From: Caldicellulosiruptor obsidiansis OB47
GTDB taxonomy: Bacteria; Bacillota; Thermoanaerobacteria; Caldicellulosiruptorales; Caldicellulosiruptoraceae
Length of the DNA: 64,000 bases
Direction of reading: 5' to 3'
Assembly (NCBI RefSeq): GCF_000145215.1
Contig: NC_014392.1
Coordinates: 248,001-312,000, forward strand
Below are positions 35,077 to 43,717 of this stretch, one piece after another. The notes under the pieces were generated by a model. It did no database searches, had not been told where the DNA came from, and was given only the letters and a program-made list of their open reading frames with translations. How positions within the stretch are numbered: the first letter of the stretch is position 1; the number at the start of each line of letters is the position of its first letter. The position numbers and the translations under genes were made by a program.

Positions 35077-35428
35077 ACTCTCTCCAACCTCTAACAAAAC
35101 CTTCTCCAAATGACCAACCTATTGATATCCATCCGGCAATTCCAGGTGATTTAATTACTCCTTTTGCAAAACCACTTACAGCTCCAGACATGCCAGCTTG
35201 TCCTATTCCTCTTAATGTATATCCATTTTTCATTACAGCATTAAATTCTCTGATTTGTTTGTAGCCACTAATACCGCCTTTAATGCCATTTTCCAAACCT
35301 GAAGCTATCGCTGTTCTTTCTATATCATTTATGATTTCTTTGACGCCTTCTTTCACACCATTTAAAACTCTTCCGCCAAACTCTTTTAATTCCTGTATAG
35401 GACTTTTTCTTACAACATACACCTGCAT
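35066..35428 (-). CDS. Small glycine-rich protein (120 residues), cassette copy 1
   Basis: ATG 35428 follows GAGGAGGGG. The N-terminal half is amphipathic and charged (QELKEFGGRVLNGVKEGVKE). The C-terminal half is Gly/Ala/Ser-rich and weakly hydrophobic (GQAGMSGAVSGFAKGVIKSP, GIAGWISIGWSFGEGFVRGW). Such Gly-zipper-like segments occur in membrane-active peptides, bacteriocin-type and toxin-tail proteins, and also in remnants of larger secreted proteins. No double-glycine leader is visible. Its stop overlaps the start of the membrane-protein gene. Function unknown. Confidence 0.65.
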   Translation of the reverse strand: MQVYVVRKSPIQELKEFGGRVLNGVKEGVKEIINDIERTAIASGLENGIKGGISGYKQIREFNAVMKNGYTLRGIGQAGMSGAVSGFAKGVIKSPGIAGWISIGWSFGEGFVRGWREYGK

Positions 35429-35665
35429 TCTACATAACCCCTCCTCTAAAGTTGTATTTTAAAAATTAAACCGATATTTTCAATATAGCAAAAGAAAAAA
35501 AAAACAACATCAATAATTACAAAGTTCAAATAAAATGTTTGTGCAAATTGCTTATTTTTTGAAAACTAGTCCCGAGTAAAAATTTATAAACTTAAAGTAT
35601 TAGCATTTGGAGAAAATAATATTAGACAAAGGAATTAAAATTACAGAAGCATTTTTGTTATAACT

Positions 35666-35693
35666 TTGCACAAAGTGGTATAAATTATATAAA
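35666..35693 (+). promoter_or_regulatory. Probable promoter of the glycosyltransferase operon
   Basis: TTGCAC (35666-35671) and TATAAA (35688-35693) are spaced by 16 bases, 37 bases before the TTG start of the GT4 gene. The 35429-35665 stretch otherwise is A/T-rich with nothing recognised beyond the leader of the minus-strand cassette. Confidence 0.5.
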
Positions 35694-35729
35694 ACCAAAG
35701 AAATAAACTGTCAGAAAGGGGATGAATGA

Positions 35730-36923
35730 TTGCGAATACTGCAGCTTACATGGGAATACCCGCCAAGAATAGTTGGTGGCATCTCAAGAGTTGTTAGAAG
35801 CATTTCACAAAAGCTATCAGAAAAAGACACTGTTTATGTTGTTACCATTTCAGAAGACTATGAAAGAACAGAAGATTATGGAAACCTCAAAGTATTTAGA
35901 GTTCCGGTGTATCCTCTAAATTCCCTTAATTTTATTGACTGGGTTATGATGATGAACATGGCACTTGCTGAAAAGGCTATATATATTGCTCAAAAGGAGG
36001 GTAAGTTTGATATAATTCACGCACATGATTGGCTTTGCGCGTTTGCTGCGCGTATAGTAAAGTATGCACTTAGAATACCTTTGATTACCACAATTCATGC
36101 AACAGAGCATGGACGAAACGGTGGGATATACACAGATATGCAGAGGTTTATTCACAATGTTGAGTGGTGGCTTACATTTGAGGCGTGGAAGGTAATTGTC
36201 AACTCTGAGTATATGAAAAATGAGTGTGAAAGGATATTTAGCTTAACACCTGACAAGTGCATTGTCATTCCCAATGGAATAGACTTTGAAGAGTTTGCGC
36301 AAGTGCCATTTGATTGGGATTTTAGAAGAAAGTATGCTTTGGACAGTGAAAAGATAATATTTTTCATTGGAAGACATGTTTATGAAAAAGGGATTCATAT
36401 CTTGATAGATGCTTTTAGAAAAGTACTTGACAATTTTTATGATGTAAAGCTTGTAATTGCAGGCAACGGTCCAATGACAGGTGAGCTTTACTCCAAGGCA
36501 CATTTCTTGGGACTTTCACACAAGGTATTATTCACCGGATTTGTTACAGATGACGAAAGAAAAAAGCTTTTCAAAATTGCTGACATTGCAGTGTTTCCCA
36601 GTCTTTACGAGCCTTTTGGGATAGTTGCTTTAGAGGCAATGGCATCAGGTTGTGTCCCGGTTGTTTCTGACATTGGCGGGTTTTCTGAGATTGTAAAGCA
36701 CCTTCACAATGGACTTACTTTTTACTGCGCAAATCCGAACTCACTTGCCGACATGATTTTGCTTCTCTTAAAAGATGACCTTCTTCGTCAAAAACTTTCA
36801 AGGCAGGCACAAAGTGATGCAAGAGAAATTTATTCATGGGACAAAATTGTAAAAAGGCTAAAAAGCGTATACGAAATGATTGTCACAGAGGCAAAAAAGA
36901 TGGAGTGGTTTTCAGCACTTTAG
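35730..36923 (+). CDS. Glycosyltransferase family 4 (glycogen-synthase-like)
   Basis: The 397-residue GT-B enzyme starts at TTG 35730 behind AAAGGGGATG. The N-terminal Rossmann domain has LQLTWEYPPRIVGGISRVVR, the acceptor loop typical of starch/glycogen-synthase-like GT4 proteins, then DIIHAHDWLCAFAAR. The C-terminal nucleotide-sugar domain has FIGRHVYEKGIHILIDAF and the EX7E motif within FPSLYEPFGIVALEAMASG. It probably elongates a storage or surface glucan or mannan. The next gene, 40 bases on, supplies or senses an activated sugar. Confidence 0.88.
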   Translation: MRILQLTWEYPPRIVGGISRVVRSISQKLSEKDTVYVVTISEDYERTEDYGNLKVFRVPVYPLNSLNFIDWVMMMNMALAEKAIYIAQKEGKFDIIHAHDWLCAFAARIVKYALRIPLITTIHATEHGRNGGIYTDMQRFIHNVEWWLTFEAWKVIVNSEYMKNECERIFSLTPDKCIVIPNGIDFEEFAQVPFDWDFRRKYALDSEKIIFFIGRHVYEKGIHILIDAFRKVLDNFYDVKLVIAGNGPMTGELYSKAHFLGLSHKVLFTGFVTDDERKKLFKIADIAVFPSLYEPFGIVALEAMASGCVPVVSDIGGFSEIVKHLHNGLTFYCANPNSLADMILLLLKDDLLRQKLSRQAQSDAREIYSWDKIVKRLKSVYEMIVTEAKKMEWFSAL

Positions 36924-36963
36924 AGGAGAATTTTAAAGTAAAAGGAGGAGGTCTCAAAAAGTT

Positions 36964-39096
36964 ATGAAAGGTGTTATAATGGCAGGCGGGTCTGGAACAA
37001 GATTAAGACCCTTGACTGTTTCACTTCCAAAGCCGATGATACCTTTTTTTGGAAGACCTGTGATGGAGTATGCGGTAAAGCTTCTTAAAGCACATGGCAT
37101 TTTTGAGATTGCAACAACTCTTCAGTACCATCCTGACAAGATAATCAACTATTTTGAGGATGGGCAAAAGTGGGGTGTTCGTATCCAGCACTTTGTCGAG
37201 GACAGACCACTTGGCACAGCAGGTTCTGTCAGGAACGCAAAAAAGTTCTTGGATGAGACTTTTGTTGTTTTGAGCGGGGACGGAATTACAAATGCAGACC
37301 TTACAAGAGCTATAGAGTTTCACAAACAAAAAAGAAGCAAAGTTACCATTGTTTTAAAAGAGGTTGAAATACCTATAGAGTATGGTATTGTTCTTACAGA
37401 CGAAGAGGGAAGAATCCAGAGGTTTTTTGAAAAACCTTCCTGGAGTGAAGTATTTTCAAACCTTGCAAACACAGGGATATATATAATTGAGCCAGAAATA
37501 CTTGACTATATTGAAGATGGAAGACCGTTTGATTTTAGCAAGGATTTATTTCCAAAGCTCTTAAAAGAAAACGTGCCAATGTTTGGTTTTAGAATGGATG
37601 GGTACTGGTGCGATATTGGAGATGTAGGAAGCTACATCAAGGCTCACAGGGATGTGTTCAGGCTGGGTGGAATACTTGACCTTGATCTGAAAAGTCCCAG
37701 AATTTCAAAGGAATCCAACATTTCACCAAACGCAAAGATAAGCCAAAGTGTGTTTATTGGAAGTGAGTGTGAGATAGAAGACGATGTTGAAATAGGCGAG
37801 TTTTGTGTAATTGGTGATGGGGTAAAGATTGCAAAAGGAAGCAAGCTTGAAAGAGCTATTCTGTGGAACGGTAGTTTTATAGGTAAAAACTGTGAATTGA
37901 AAGGCTGTGTGATTTGCAGCAGGTCAATCTTAAAAGATTATGTGAGAGTTTCTGAAAAAGCGGTCGTCGGTGAGAAAAACCTTTTAAAAGATTTTGTTGA
38001 AGTCAAAGCAGAGGCAAAAATCTGGCCTGAGAAGACAATTGAGTCTGGCACAGTGATAGATGAAAACATCTACTGGGGGACAGAGGTAATAAAGAGCGTA
38101 TTTTGGGTTCGGGGAATTACAGGTGATTTTAATCAGGAGATAACACCCCAGTTTGCTATAAAACTTGGGAATTCCATCGGTTCTGTCTTTGACAAAAACG
38201 CAAGGATTTTAATTGGCGACGACTATACAGAAAAGAGCAGCGTTATTCGAAAAGCTATTGAAACAGGTTGCCAGGTAACAGGTACAAGGCTTTACAGGAC
38301 AAGAGGAATAATACTTCCAATCTTCAGATATATTGTCAAGGACTATTACGATGCAGGCATCTATGTGCGCTCAAGAGGAAATAGCATAAGGATTGAAATA
38401 TTTGACCAAAATGGTATGAACATTGACAAGTCATTGGAAAGAAAGATTGAAAATTTGTTTGTCACATGCGATTTTAGAACCTCTTCAAACATCAATTTTG
38501 TCAATGAACTTATCTCATCACCGCTTGAGATGTACTTTGCAAGGCTTGAAGAGACGTTCGAAAGTTCCAAGTTCAAAGGGTTAAAAGTTTGCATAGTTTC
38601 AGAAGACAAATCTATAATTTCGCTTTTTGATAAGATTTCTGAGCGATATGGCTTAAAGACTACCTTGATAAGTGGCGGTTCAAAGCAGTGTATAGAGAAT
38701 CTGAAAAATATGTGTGTGCAGAATGAGTATGACGCAGGGTTTTTGATTGACCGCCAGGGAGAACACTTTATCATGATGCTGGGAGACTGCACAGTGTACG
38801 GTGAAAAGCTCAAGATGCTGCTTGCGTGGCTTGAGATGAAAAAGTTCAAAAATGACCATATGATTTTGCCAGAGTTCTTCAAAGCATTTATAAACGATGT
38901 GGACAGGCTTTTGGATGTGCCAGTAAAATACACTGGGAATGAGATAAGAGACTATATGAAAGCAGTCTTAGAACAAGGGATTAATTATTTCTTCTACTAC
39001 GATGCTGTGTCTTCGATAGTGCTCATCTTAGAGAGACTTTCTGAGGTAAAAGATTTGATAGATAAAGTGAAGAAATTAGAGGAAGTTCATGTATGA
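36964..39096 (+). CDS. Mannose-1-phosphate guanylyltransferase / phosphomannomutase-like fusion
   Basis: The 710-residue protein has three parts. Residues 1-230 are a nucleotidyltransferase: the signature AGGSGTRLRPLTVSLPKPM, VLSGDGITNADL and FEKPSWSEVFSNLANTGIYI. Residues ~245-370 are left-handed beta-helix hexapeptides. Residues ~375-710 are a phosphohexomutase-like module. In the mutase part the usual phosphoserine loop (TASHNP) is replaced by YVRSRGNSIRIEIFDQNG, so mutase catalysis is doubtful, as in other fused family members. It would make GDP-mannose (or another NDP-sugar) for the adjacent GT4 enzyme. The ribosome site AAAGGAGGAGG is very strong. Confidence 0.88.
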   Translation: MKGVIMAGGSGTRLRPLTVSLPKPMIPFFGRPVMEYAVKLLKAHGIFEIATTLQYHPDKIINYFEDGQKWGVRIQHFVEDRPLGTAGSVRNAKKFLDETFVVLSGDGITNADLTRAIEFHKQKRSKVTIVLKEVEIPIEYGIVLTDEEGRIQRFFEKPSWSEVFSNLANTGIYIIEPEILDYIEDGRPFDFSKDLFPKLLKENVPMFGFRMDGYWCDIGDVGSYIKAHRDVFRLGGILDLDLKSPRISKESNISPNAKISQSVFIGSECEIEDDVEIGEFCVIGDGVKIAKGSKLERAILWNGSFIGKNCELKGCVICSRSILKDYVRVSEKAVVGEKNLLKDFVEVKAEAKIWPEKTIESGTVIDENIYWGTEVIKSVFWVRGITGDFNQEITPQFAIKLGNSIGSVFDKNARILIGDDYTEKSSVIRKAIETGCQVTGTRLYRTRGIILPIFRYIVKDYYDAGIYVRSRGNSIRIEIFDQNGMNIDKSLERKIENLFVTCDFRTSSNINFVNELISSPLEMYFARLEETFESSKFKGLKVCIVSEDKSIISLFDKISERYGLKTTLISGGSKQCIENLKNMCVQNEYDAGFLIDRQGEHFIMMLGDCTVYGEKLKMLLAWLEMKKFKNDHMILPEFFKAFINDVDRLLDVPVKYTGNEIRDYMKAVLEQGINYFFYYDAVSSIVLILERLSEVKDLIDKVKKLEEVHV

Positions 39097-39106
39097 AAAA
39101 ATTTAA

Positions 39107-39144
39107 AATTGAAAGGAAAGGGACTTTAAACCCCCCTTTCCTTT
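39107..39144 (+). terminator. Terminator after the fusion gene
   Basis: AAAGGAAAGGG and CCCTTTCCTTTT pair around an A/C-rich loop, followed by ATTTTATTTTG. Confidence 0.85.
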
Positions 39145-39178
39145 TATTTTATTTTGCAGAGCAAGGAGGTTGGAAAGA

Positions 39179-40165
39179 TTGAACAAGCTACCAAGGTACA
39201 AAGGTTTTAACCTTCTGGGACTTTTTGTCCCTGGCAGAATCTTAGGATTTTTTGAGGATGACTTTAAATGGATGAGCGAATGGGGGTTTAACTTTGCGCG
39301 AATCCCCATGAACTACAGAAACTGATATATTGAGGGCAGCGCAGATATAAAAGAAGAGATTTTGCAGATGATTGACAAGGTAATTGAGTGGGGAGAAAAG
39401 TACAAAATCCATACATGTCTTAACATTCACGGTGCACCGGGCTACTGTGTTAACGAAAAAACAAAACAGGGATACAATCTCTGGAAAGATAAAGAACCTC
39501 TTGAACTTTTTGTATCTTACTGGCAGACATTTGCAAAACGGTACAAGGGTATATCATCGAAAATTTTAAGCTTTAATCTTTTAAATGAACCGAGAGCTTT
39601 TTCAGACTATGAAATGACAAAAGAGGATTTTATACGTGTTATGACATATACAACACAGAAAATAAGAGAGATTGACAAGGAACGACTTATTATAGTAGAT
39701 GGTGTTGATTATGGTAATGAACCGGTTATGGAACTTACAAATCTTGGTGTTGCGCAAAGCTGCAGAGTATATATCCCATTTGAAATAAGCCACTGGGGGG
39801 CAGAGTGGGTTGAGGGTAGCCAAAATTTTAAAAAACCTTCATGGCCACTTGTGCGCGAAAATGGTGAGGTTGTAGACAAGGCATATTTAAAAAGACATTA
39901 CGAGAAGTGGGCAAGGCTTATGTCGTTTGGAGTTGGAGTTATCTGCGGCGAGGGAGGGGCATATAAGTACACCCCTCATGAAGTTGTTATAAGTTGGCTT
40001 TCAGATGTTCTTGAAATTTTAAAAGAGTTTGACATTGGCATTGCACTTTGGAATTTGAGAGGTCCATTCGGAATAATCGATTCAGGAAGAGAAGATGTGG
40101 AATATGAAGATTTTTATGGCCACAAGCTTGACAGAAAACTTTTAGAGCTTTTGCAAAGATTTTGA
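39179..40165 (+). pseudogene. GH5 cellulase-like enzyme interrupted by an in-frame TGA
   Basis: TTG 39179 after AGCAAGGAGGT opens a frame for a GH5 protein (LNKLPRYKGFNLLGLFVPG, DFKWMSEWGFNFARIPMNYR). It meets TGA at 39323-39325 (codon 49) where family context suggests Trp, and continues without shift to 40165. The catalytic residues lie after the stop: acid/base Glu in FNLLNEPRAF (about 137) and nucleophile Glu in VICGEGGAYK (about 258). About 328 codons in total, a normal cytoplasmic GH5 size, with no signal peptide. It may be a fresh nonsense mutation, a sequencing error, or be read through. An internal restart would lack the first barrel strands. Confidence 0.8.
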
Positions 40166-40362
40166 TTCTAAATAACCATGGTTTTTAGTTTCGCTTCAAA
40201 AAAGGGACGCTTTTTTGTATTCTGGTAAAAGCACCTAAAATCTATATAGAAATTTTCGCACCTTGGTGTATGGAAGGTTTTTCACTGCAGCGTTATAATA
40301 AAAATTATAATATAACTTTACCAAGGCATATAAGCTGCAAATAAAAGAGGAGAAGAGCTAAT

Positions 40363-40836
40363 TTGAACTCAAACATAAAACTTTACATAAGATGGGTGCT
40401 TGTATTTTTGTGGATGGCAGTAATTTTTTATTTTTCTTCCCAGGAAGGGGTAATCTCTCATCAAAAAAGTTTTTCGGTGGCAGCTTTGTGTGAGAGGATA
40501 GTTGAATTTTTTGCAGGAAAAGATATAATCACAGATGCAAACAGAAAAAGTTTTGAATTTTGTGTAAGAAAACTTGCACACGTCACAGAGTACTTTGTGC
40601 TTTGCATGCTATTTTACAGAGCTTTTCTTGCAGGAGGAAATGGCCATAAAAAATCTGCTGCAAAGAGCTTTATATTTTCTTTTCTTTATGCTGTAACAGA
40701 TGAAATTCACCAGATATTTGTTGCAGGAAGAGGTCCAAGCCCGGTTGATGTTGGGGTTGATACAATTGGAATGTTCTTGTATCTGTTCCAGAGGATGCTC
40801 AAAGAAAAGATTAAAAAAGGGCTGAGTGATGTATAA
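40363..40836 (+). CDS. VanZ-like membrane protein
   Basis: The 157-residue protein starts at TTG 40363 behind AAAGAGGAGAAGAG and has about four membrane helices. The VanZ pattern is clear: VFLWMAVIFYFSSQEG in the first helix, RKLAHVTEYFVLCMLFYRAF in the second, and TDEIHQIFVAGRGPSPVDVG before the last. VanZ-family proteins are linked to glycopeptide tolerance and envelope stress; the biochemical role is unsettled. Monocistronic, ending in a terminator shared with the opposite strand. Confidence 0.85.
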   Translation: MNSNIKLYIRWVLVFLWMAVIFYFSSQEGVISHQKSFSVAALCERIVEFFAGKDIITDANRKSFEFCVRKLAHVTEYFVLCMLFYRAFLAGGNGHKKSAAKSFIFSFLYAVTDEIHQIFVAGRGPSPVDVGVDTIGMFLYLFQRMLKEKIKKGLSDV

Positions 40837-40863
40837 TACCCAAAAAACTTCCCAGCCCTTTTT
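40812..40863. terminator. Bidirectional terminator
   Basis: AAAAAAGGGCTG (40813-40824) and CAGCCCTTTTT (about 40852-40862) pair between the convergent VanZ-like and OB-fold genes, with T runs on both strands. Confidence 0.75.
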
Positions 40864-41353
40864 ACCACTTGTTTTTGAAGACAACCCACATAAGAAAACT
40901 TCCTAAGGAAAATATCAGTATTGCAAAAGCTGCCTTTGTCTTATTAATCTGTTCTTGCATTTTATATCCTCTTTTTACTATTTGCACTTGCAGAGCATGT
41001 ATATCAGTATCACCACCGTGAACTTTACAACTTCTATTAAATATTCCTTTTACCAAAACAATATCGCCCTTTACGAGATACCTGCCCAAATACCTTATTT
41101 TTTTCGCATCTTCGTATTTCATAAACACTCCAATTGCATTTTGTCCATCGTGTATATTTACCCATGCATATTTTTCTCTTTTCATTACCTCACCAATTGC
41201 TTCGCCTTGAAACTCCACAATTTTACCGTCATATTTGAAACTGTTATTGAGCAAGGTTATGCTGTCTACAGGTTTTGCAAATGCATAGTAGAACAAACAT
41301 ATCAGATTTACAAAAATCAATATTGTCAGTAACAATATTTTCCTTAGTATCAT
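40862..41353 (-). CDS. Membrane-anchored OB-fold-like protein
   Basis: The 163-residue protein has an N-terminal signal or helix (ILLLTILIFVNLICLFYYAF). A beta-rich domain with the OB-fold pattern follows (GKIVEFQGEAIGEVMKREKY, AWVNIHDGQNAIGVFM, YLVKGDIVLVKGIFNRSC), and a C-terminal helix (AAFAILIFSLGSFLMWVVF). It would lie on the outer face of the membrane between two anchors. Similar OB-fold proteins precede export or nucleic-acid systems, but no precise family was recognised. It ends 5 bases from trkH on the same strand, as last gene of the trk run. Confidence 0.6.
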   Translation of the reverse strand: MILRKILLLTILIFVNLICLFYYAFAKPVDSITLLNNSFKYDGKIVEFQGEAIGEVMKREKYAWVNIHDGQNAIGVFMKYEDAKKIRYLGRYLVKGDIVLVKGIFNRSCKVHGGDTDIHALQVQIVKRGYKMQEQINKTKAAFAILIFSLGSFLMWVVFKNKW

Positions 41354-41358
41354 CTTTT

Positions 41359-42870
41359 TTATCCTTCCTTTGCTTCTTTGAATAGGAATGCAAAAAGTGC
41401 AATTACAGACATGAACTCAAGCCTTCCCACCCACATCATAAAGATGTAGATTATTTTAAGGGCATCTGGCATGGAAGGCTGGGTAATTCCAATTGAAAGT
41501 CCAACGTTGCCAAGTGCTGAGGCAGATTCAAACATTGCAGCCTTCAAAGGATAACCAAAAAACGTGCCTACCAGTGTCCCGAAAGCAAATGTTGCAATAT
41601 ACAAAAGTGTTATAATAGAAACATTTCGAACGTGCCTGTCCTGCAATGTGACCTCTTTTAGGTGATGAAACTTTTCCACGACAACCGCTGAGTCAGGCTT
41701 TATCATCTTTTTTATGTCATTTACAAGAGCATTTGCAAGGATTGCAATTCTGAGCGCTTTTATACCACCTGCTGTTGAGCACACAGACCCACCAGCTAAC
41801 ATTGCAATAACCAAAAGGATTATCGCTGCATCTGACCATTCATAGAAAAATTGCTGTGAGTAAAGGGTTGCAAACCCTGTGCCTGTGTGAGCAGAAATAA
41901 AATGGTAAAAAGTTTTTCTAAATGAAATTTCGCTACTTGAATAAACACCTCTCAAAGCAAATGCACCAAGAAGGCTAAGGATGGTGATTGTTGTAAAAAG
42001 GCTTTTTATCTCAGCATTTTTAATACCTTCTCTGTAATTTCCAGTGAGGATAAAATAGTGAAGAGCAAAGTTTATTGTTCCTAAAATCATAATGGTCATA
42101 GATATAATCTCATATGAAAGACTATGGAAATACATTGCATTTTGAGACTGTGGAGCAAACCCTGCTGTGTCCCAGCCACCAAGAAACATCCACAGCCCTC
42201 TGAAAAATGCCATGTCCAAAGGAAGACCTATTAAAACTCCATTTATTGTCAAAGCCAAAGTCCCCAAAACAAGGTATAAAAGGCTCACAGACCAGATTAT
42301 CCTTGCTGTGTGCATAACGTTTGGGAATATCTGCTCATCTCTTGCCTCGCCCATGTACACCTTTAAAAGTCCACGCATACCCGAGGCAAGAAAGCTCAAG
42401 GTCATAAGTACCATGCCCTGTCCGCCGATATAACATATTAAATGCCTCCACATATTAAGTCCCATTGGTGCATGGTCCAAGTCCTGAATGAGAACGAGAC
42501 CTGTTGTTGTGTATCCGCTCATGACTTCAAAGCACGCATCTAAGTATGAAGCAAAATGGCCCGAAAGATAAGGTGGCACAGCTGAAATTAGTGCGCTAAG
42601 TGCCCAGGTTAAAGCCACCATGCTCATTCCAGCGCCCCACGAAAACCTTTCTTCTTTTGTGTCCCTTCCGATAAAGATAAATATAAAACTTACAATAAAA
42701 AATAGTCCAATACCTATCATAAGATTAAATAACATGTTCCACTCACGGTATAAAAGCGATGTTATAGCGGCAACTATTTCTACCATACCAATTGCACTTA
42801 AAGTTTTTCCTGTCATATAAAGAACATGTCTGAGCTCTATATGACCTTCTTTGAATTTGGTTTTATACAT
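41359..42870 (-). CDS. trkH: Trk/Ktr-type potassium channel subunit TrkH
   Basis: The 503-residue protein has the four pseudo-repeated M1-P-M2 units of TrkH/KtrB. The selectivity-filter glycines are seen in MSGYTTTGLVLIQDLDHAP, GGWDTAGFAPQSQ, SAHTGTGFATLYSQ and ASALGNVGLSIG. It transports K+ (possibly with Na+/H+) and is gated by cytoplasmic RCK rings. Two TrkA-type RCK proteins are encoded just upstream on the same strand, with a 43-residue peptide in between. Hydrophobic throughout, normal length. Confidence 0.93.
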   Translation of the reverse strand: MYKTKFKEGHIELRHVLYMTGKTLSAIGMVEIVAAITSLLYREWNMLFNLMIGIGLFFIVSFIFIFIGRDTKEERFSWGAGMSMVALTWALSALISAVPPYLSGHFASYLDACFEVMSGYTTTGLVLIQDLDHAPMGLNMWRHLICYIGGQGMVLMTLSFLASGMRGLLKVYMGEARDEQIFPNVMHTARIIWSVSLLYLVLGTLALTINGVLIGLPLDMAFFRGLWMFLGGWDTAGFAPQSQNAMYFHSLSYEIISMTIMILGTINFALHYFILTGNYREGIKNAEIKSLFTTITILSLLGAFALRGVYSSSEISFRKTFYHFISAHTGTGFATLYSQQFFYEWSDAAIILLVIAMLAGGSVCSTAGGIKALRIAILANALVNDIKKMIKPDSAVVVEKFHHLKEVTLQDRHVRNVSIITLLYIATFAFGTLVGTFFGYPLKAAMFESASALGNVGLSIGITQPSMPDALKIIYIFMMWVGRLEFMSVIALFAFLFKEAKEG

Positions 42871-42900
42871 CTTGTTCAGCCCTCTCTGTAGTCTTTTTTA

Positions 42901-43032
42901 TTATTTACCACTCAAGATGTAGGGCAGTAAAGTAACAATAGCGCCTGCTACAATAAAGCTCAAGGCAAGTCCAACTTCTACTACTACACCAATGAAAATG
43001 GTTCTAAAACTTTTTTCTTTTTTCTTCAGCAT
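42901..43032 (-). CDS. 43-residue single-helix membrane peptide in the trk operon
   Basis: This small gene lies between trkA and trkH. ATG 43032 is preceded by AGAAGGTG (8 bases), and the product reads MLKKKEKSFRTIFIGVVVEV then GLALSFIVAGAIVTLLPYIL and SGK. The lysine-rich start and one long hydrophobic helix indicate an inner-membrane peptide with the N-terminus inside. Position suggests an accessory subunit or regulator of the TrkH channel, comparable in concept to KdpF in the Kdp pump, but no homologue was recognised. Confidence 0.65.
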   Translation of the reverse strand: MLKKKEKSFRTIFIGVVVEVGLALSFIVAGAIVTLLPYILSGK

Positions 43033-43051
43033 CTGAAACATCACCTTCTAT

Positions 43052-43717
43052 TTATTTTGAGGTTATAAGCCTCTTGAATTCTCTTTTGTCTTTTTCGCTC
43101 ACAATGACAAGCAAGGTGTCACCCGGCAAAATTATGCTGTCTCCAGACGGCACAAATGTCTCGTTTTCTCTCATGATAGCACCTATTATACTCTCTTTGG
43201 GGAACGGGACCTCTGCAATCTTTTTGTTTGCAGCAGGAGAATTTTGCTGAACAACCGCCTGAAAAACTATTATCTCCCCATTTTTCAATGTGGCAAGGAC
43301 AGAAAGAGGTTCTATTTCAACCTCATGCTCAATTATCTTTGCGATGATGTCTGTTGAGGATATCACATTGTCAACACCAAGTCTTTTCATCACGTTTATG
43401 TTTTTTGGATTGTTCGCCCTTGCTATGGTTCTTTTTACCTCAAATACCTTCTTTGCAAGCTGGCAGGATATGAGATTGTCCTCATCCTTTCCAGTTACGG
43501 CAATAAAAAAGTCGCACCTGTGAACCTTTGCATCAGAAAGGATGTCCAAAGAGGTTCCATCACCTTCTATCACAGTCACATTCGAAAACTCTTCGGCGAC
43601 TTTTCTGCACAGTTCTGGCTGCTGTTCAATCACTGTGATGTGATACCTTCCTCTTTCAGCTAAAAGCTTTGTCAAGAAATATCCTACCTTTCCACCGCCT
43701 ACAATGACAACTCTCAT
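43052..43717 (-). CDS. trkA: TrkA-type K+ channel regulatory subunit (RCK), paralogue 2
   Basis: The 221-residue protein has an N-terminal Rossmann RCK_N domain (MRVVIVGGGKVGYFLTKLLA with GxGxxG, then VIEGDGTSLDIL, FIAVTGKDEDNLI) and a C-terminal RCK_C domain (FPKESIIGAIMRENETFVPS). It binds NAD(H) or adenine nucleotides and gates TrkH. It overlaps its upstream paralogue by 4 bases, so the two are made together, probably as a hetero-ring. Confidence 0.9.
   Translation of the reverse strand: MRVVIVGGGKVGYFLTKLLAERGRYHITVIEQQPELCRKVAEEFSNVTVIEGDGTSLDILSDAKVHRCDFFIAVTGKDEDNLISCQLAKKVFEVKRTIARANNPKNINVMKRLGVDNVISSTDIIAKIIEHEVEIEPLSVLATLKNGEIIVFQAVVQQNSPAANKKIAEVPFPKESIIGAIMRENETFVPSGDSIILPGDTLLVIVSEKDKREFKRLITSK

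Noticed and set aside
38361..38933. Minus-strand reading frame of 190 codons
   Set aside because: Antisense shadow of the nucleotidyltransferase/mutase-like fusion gene.
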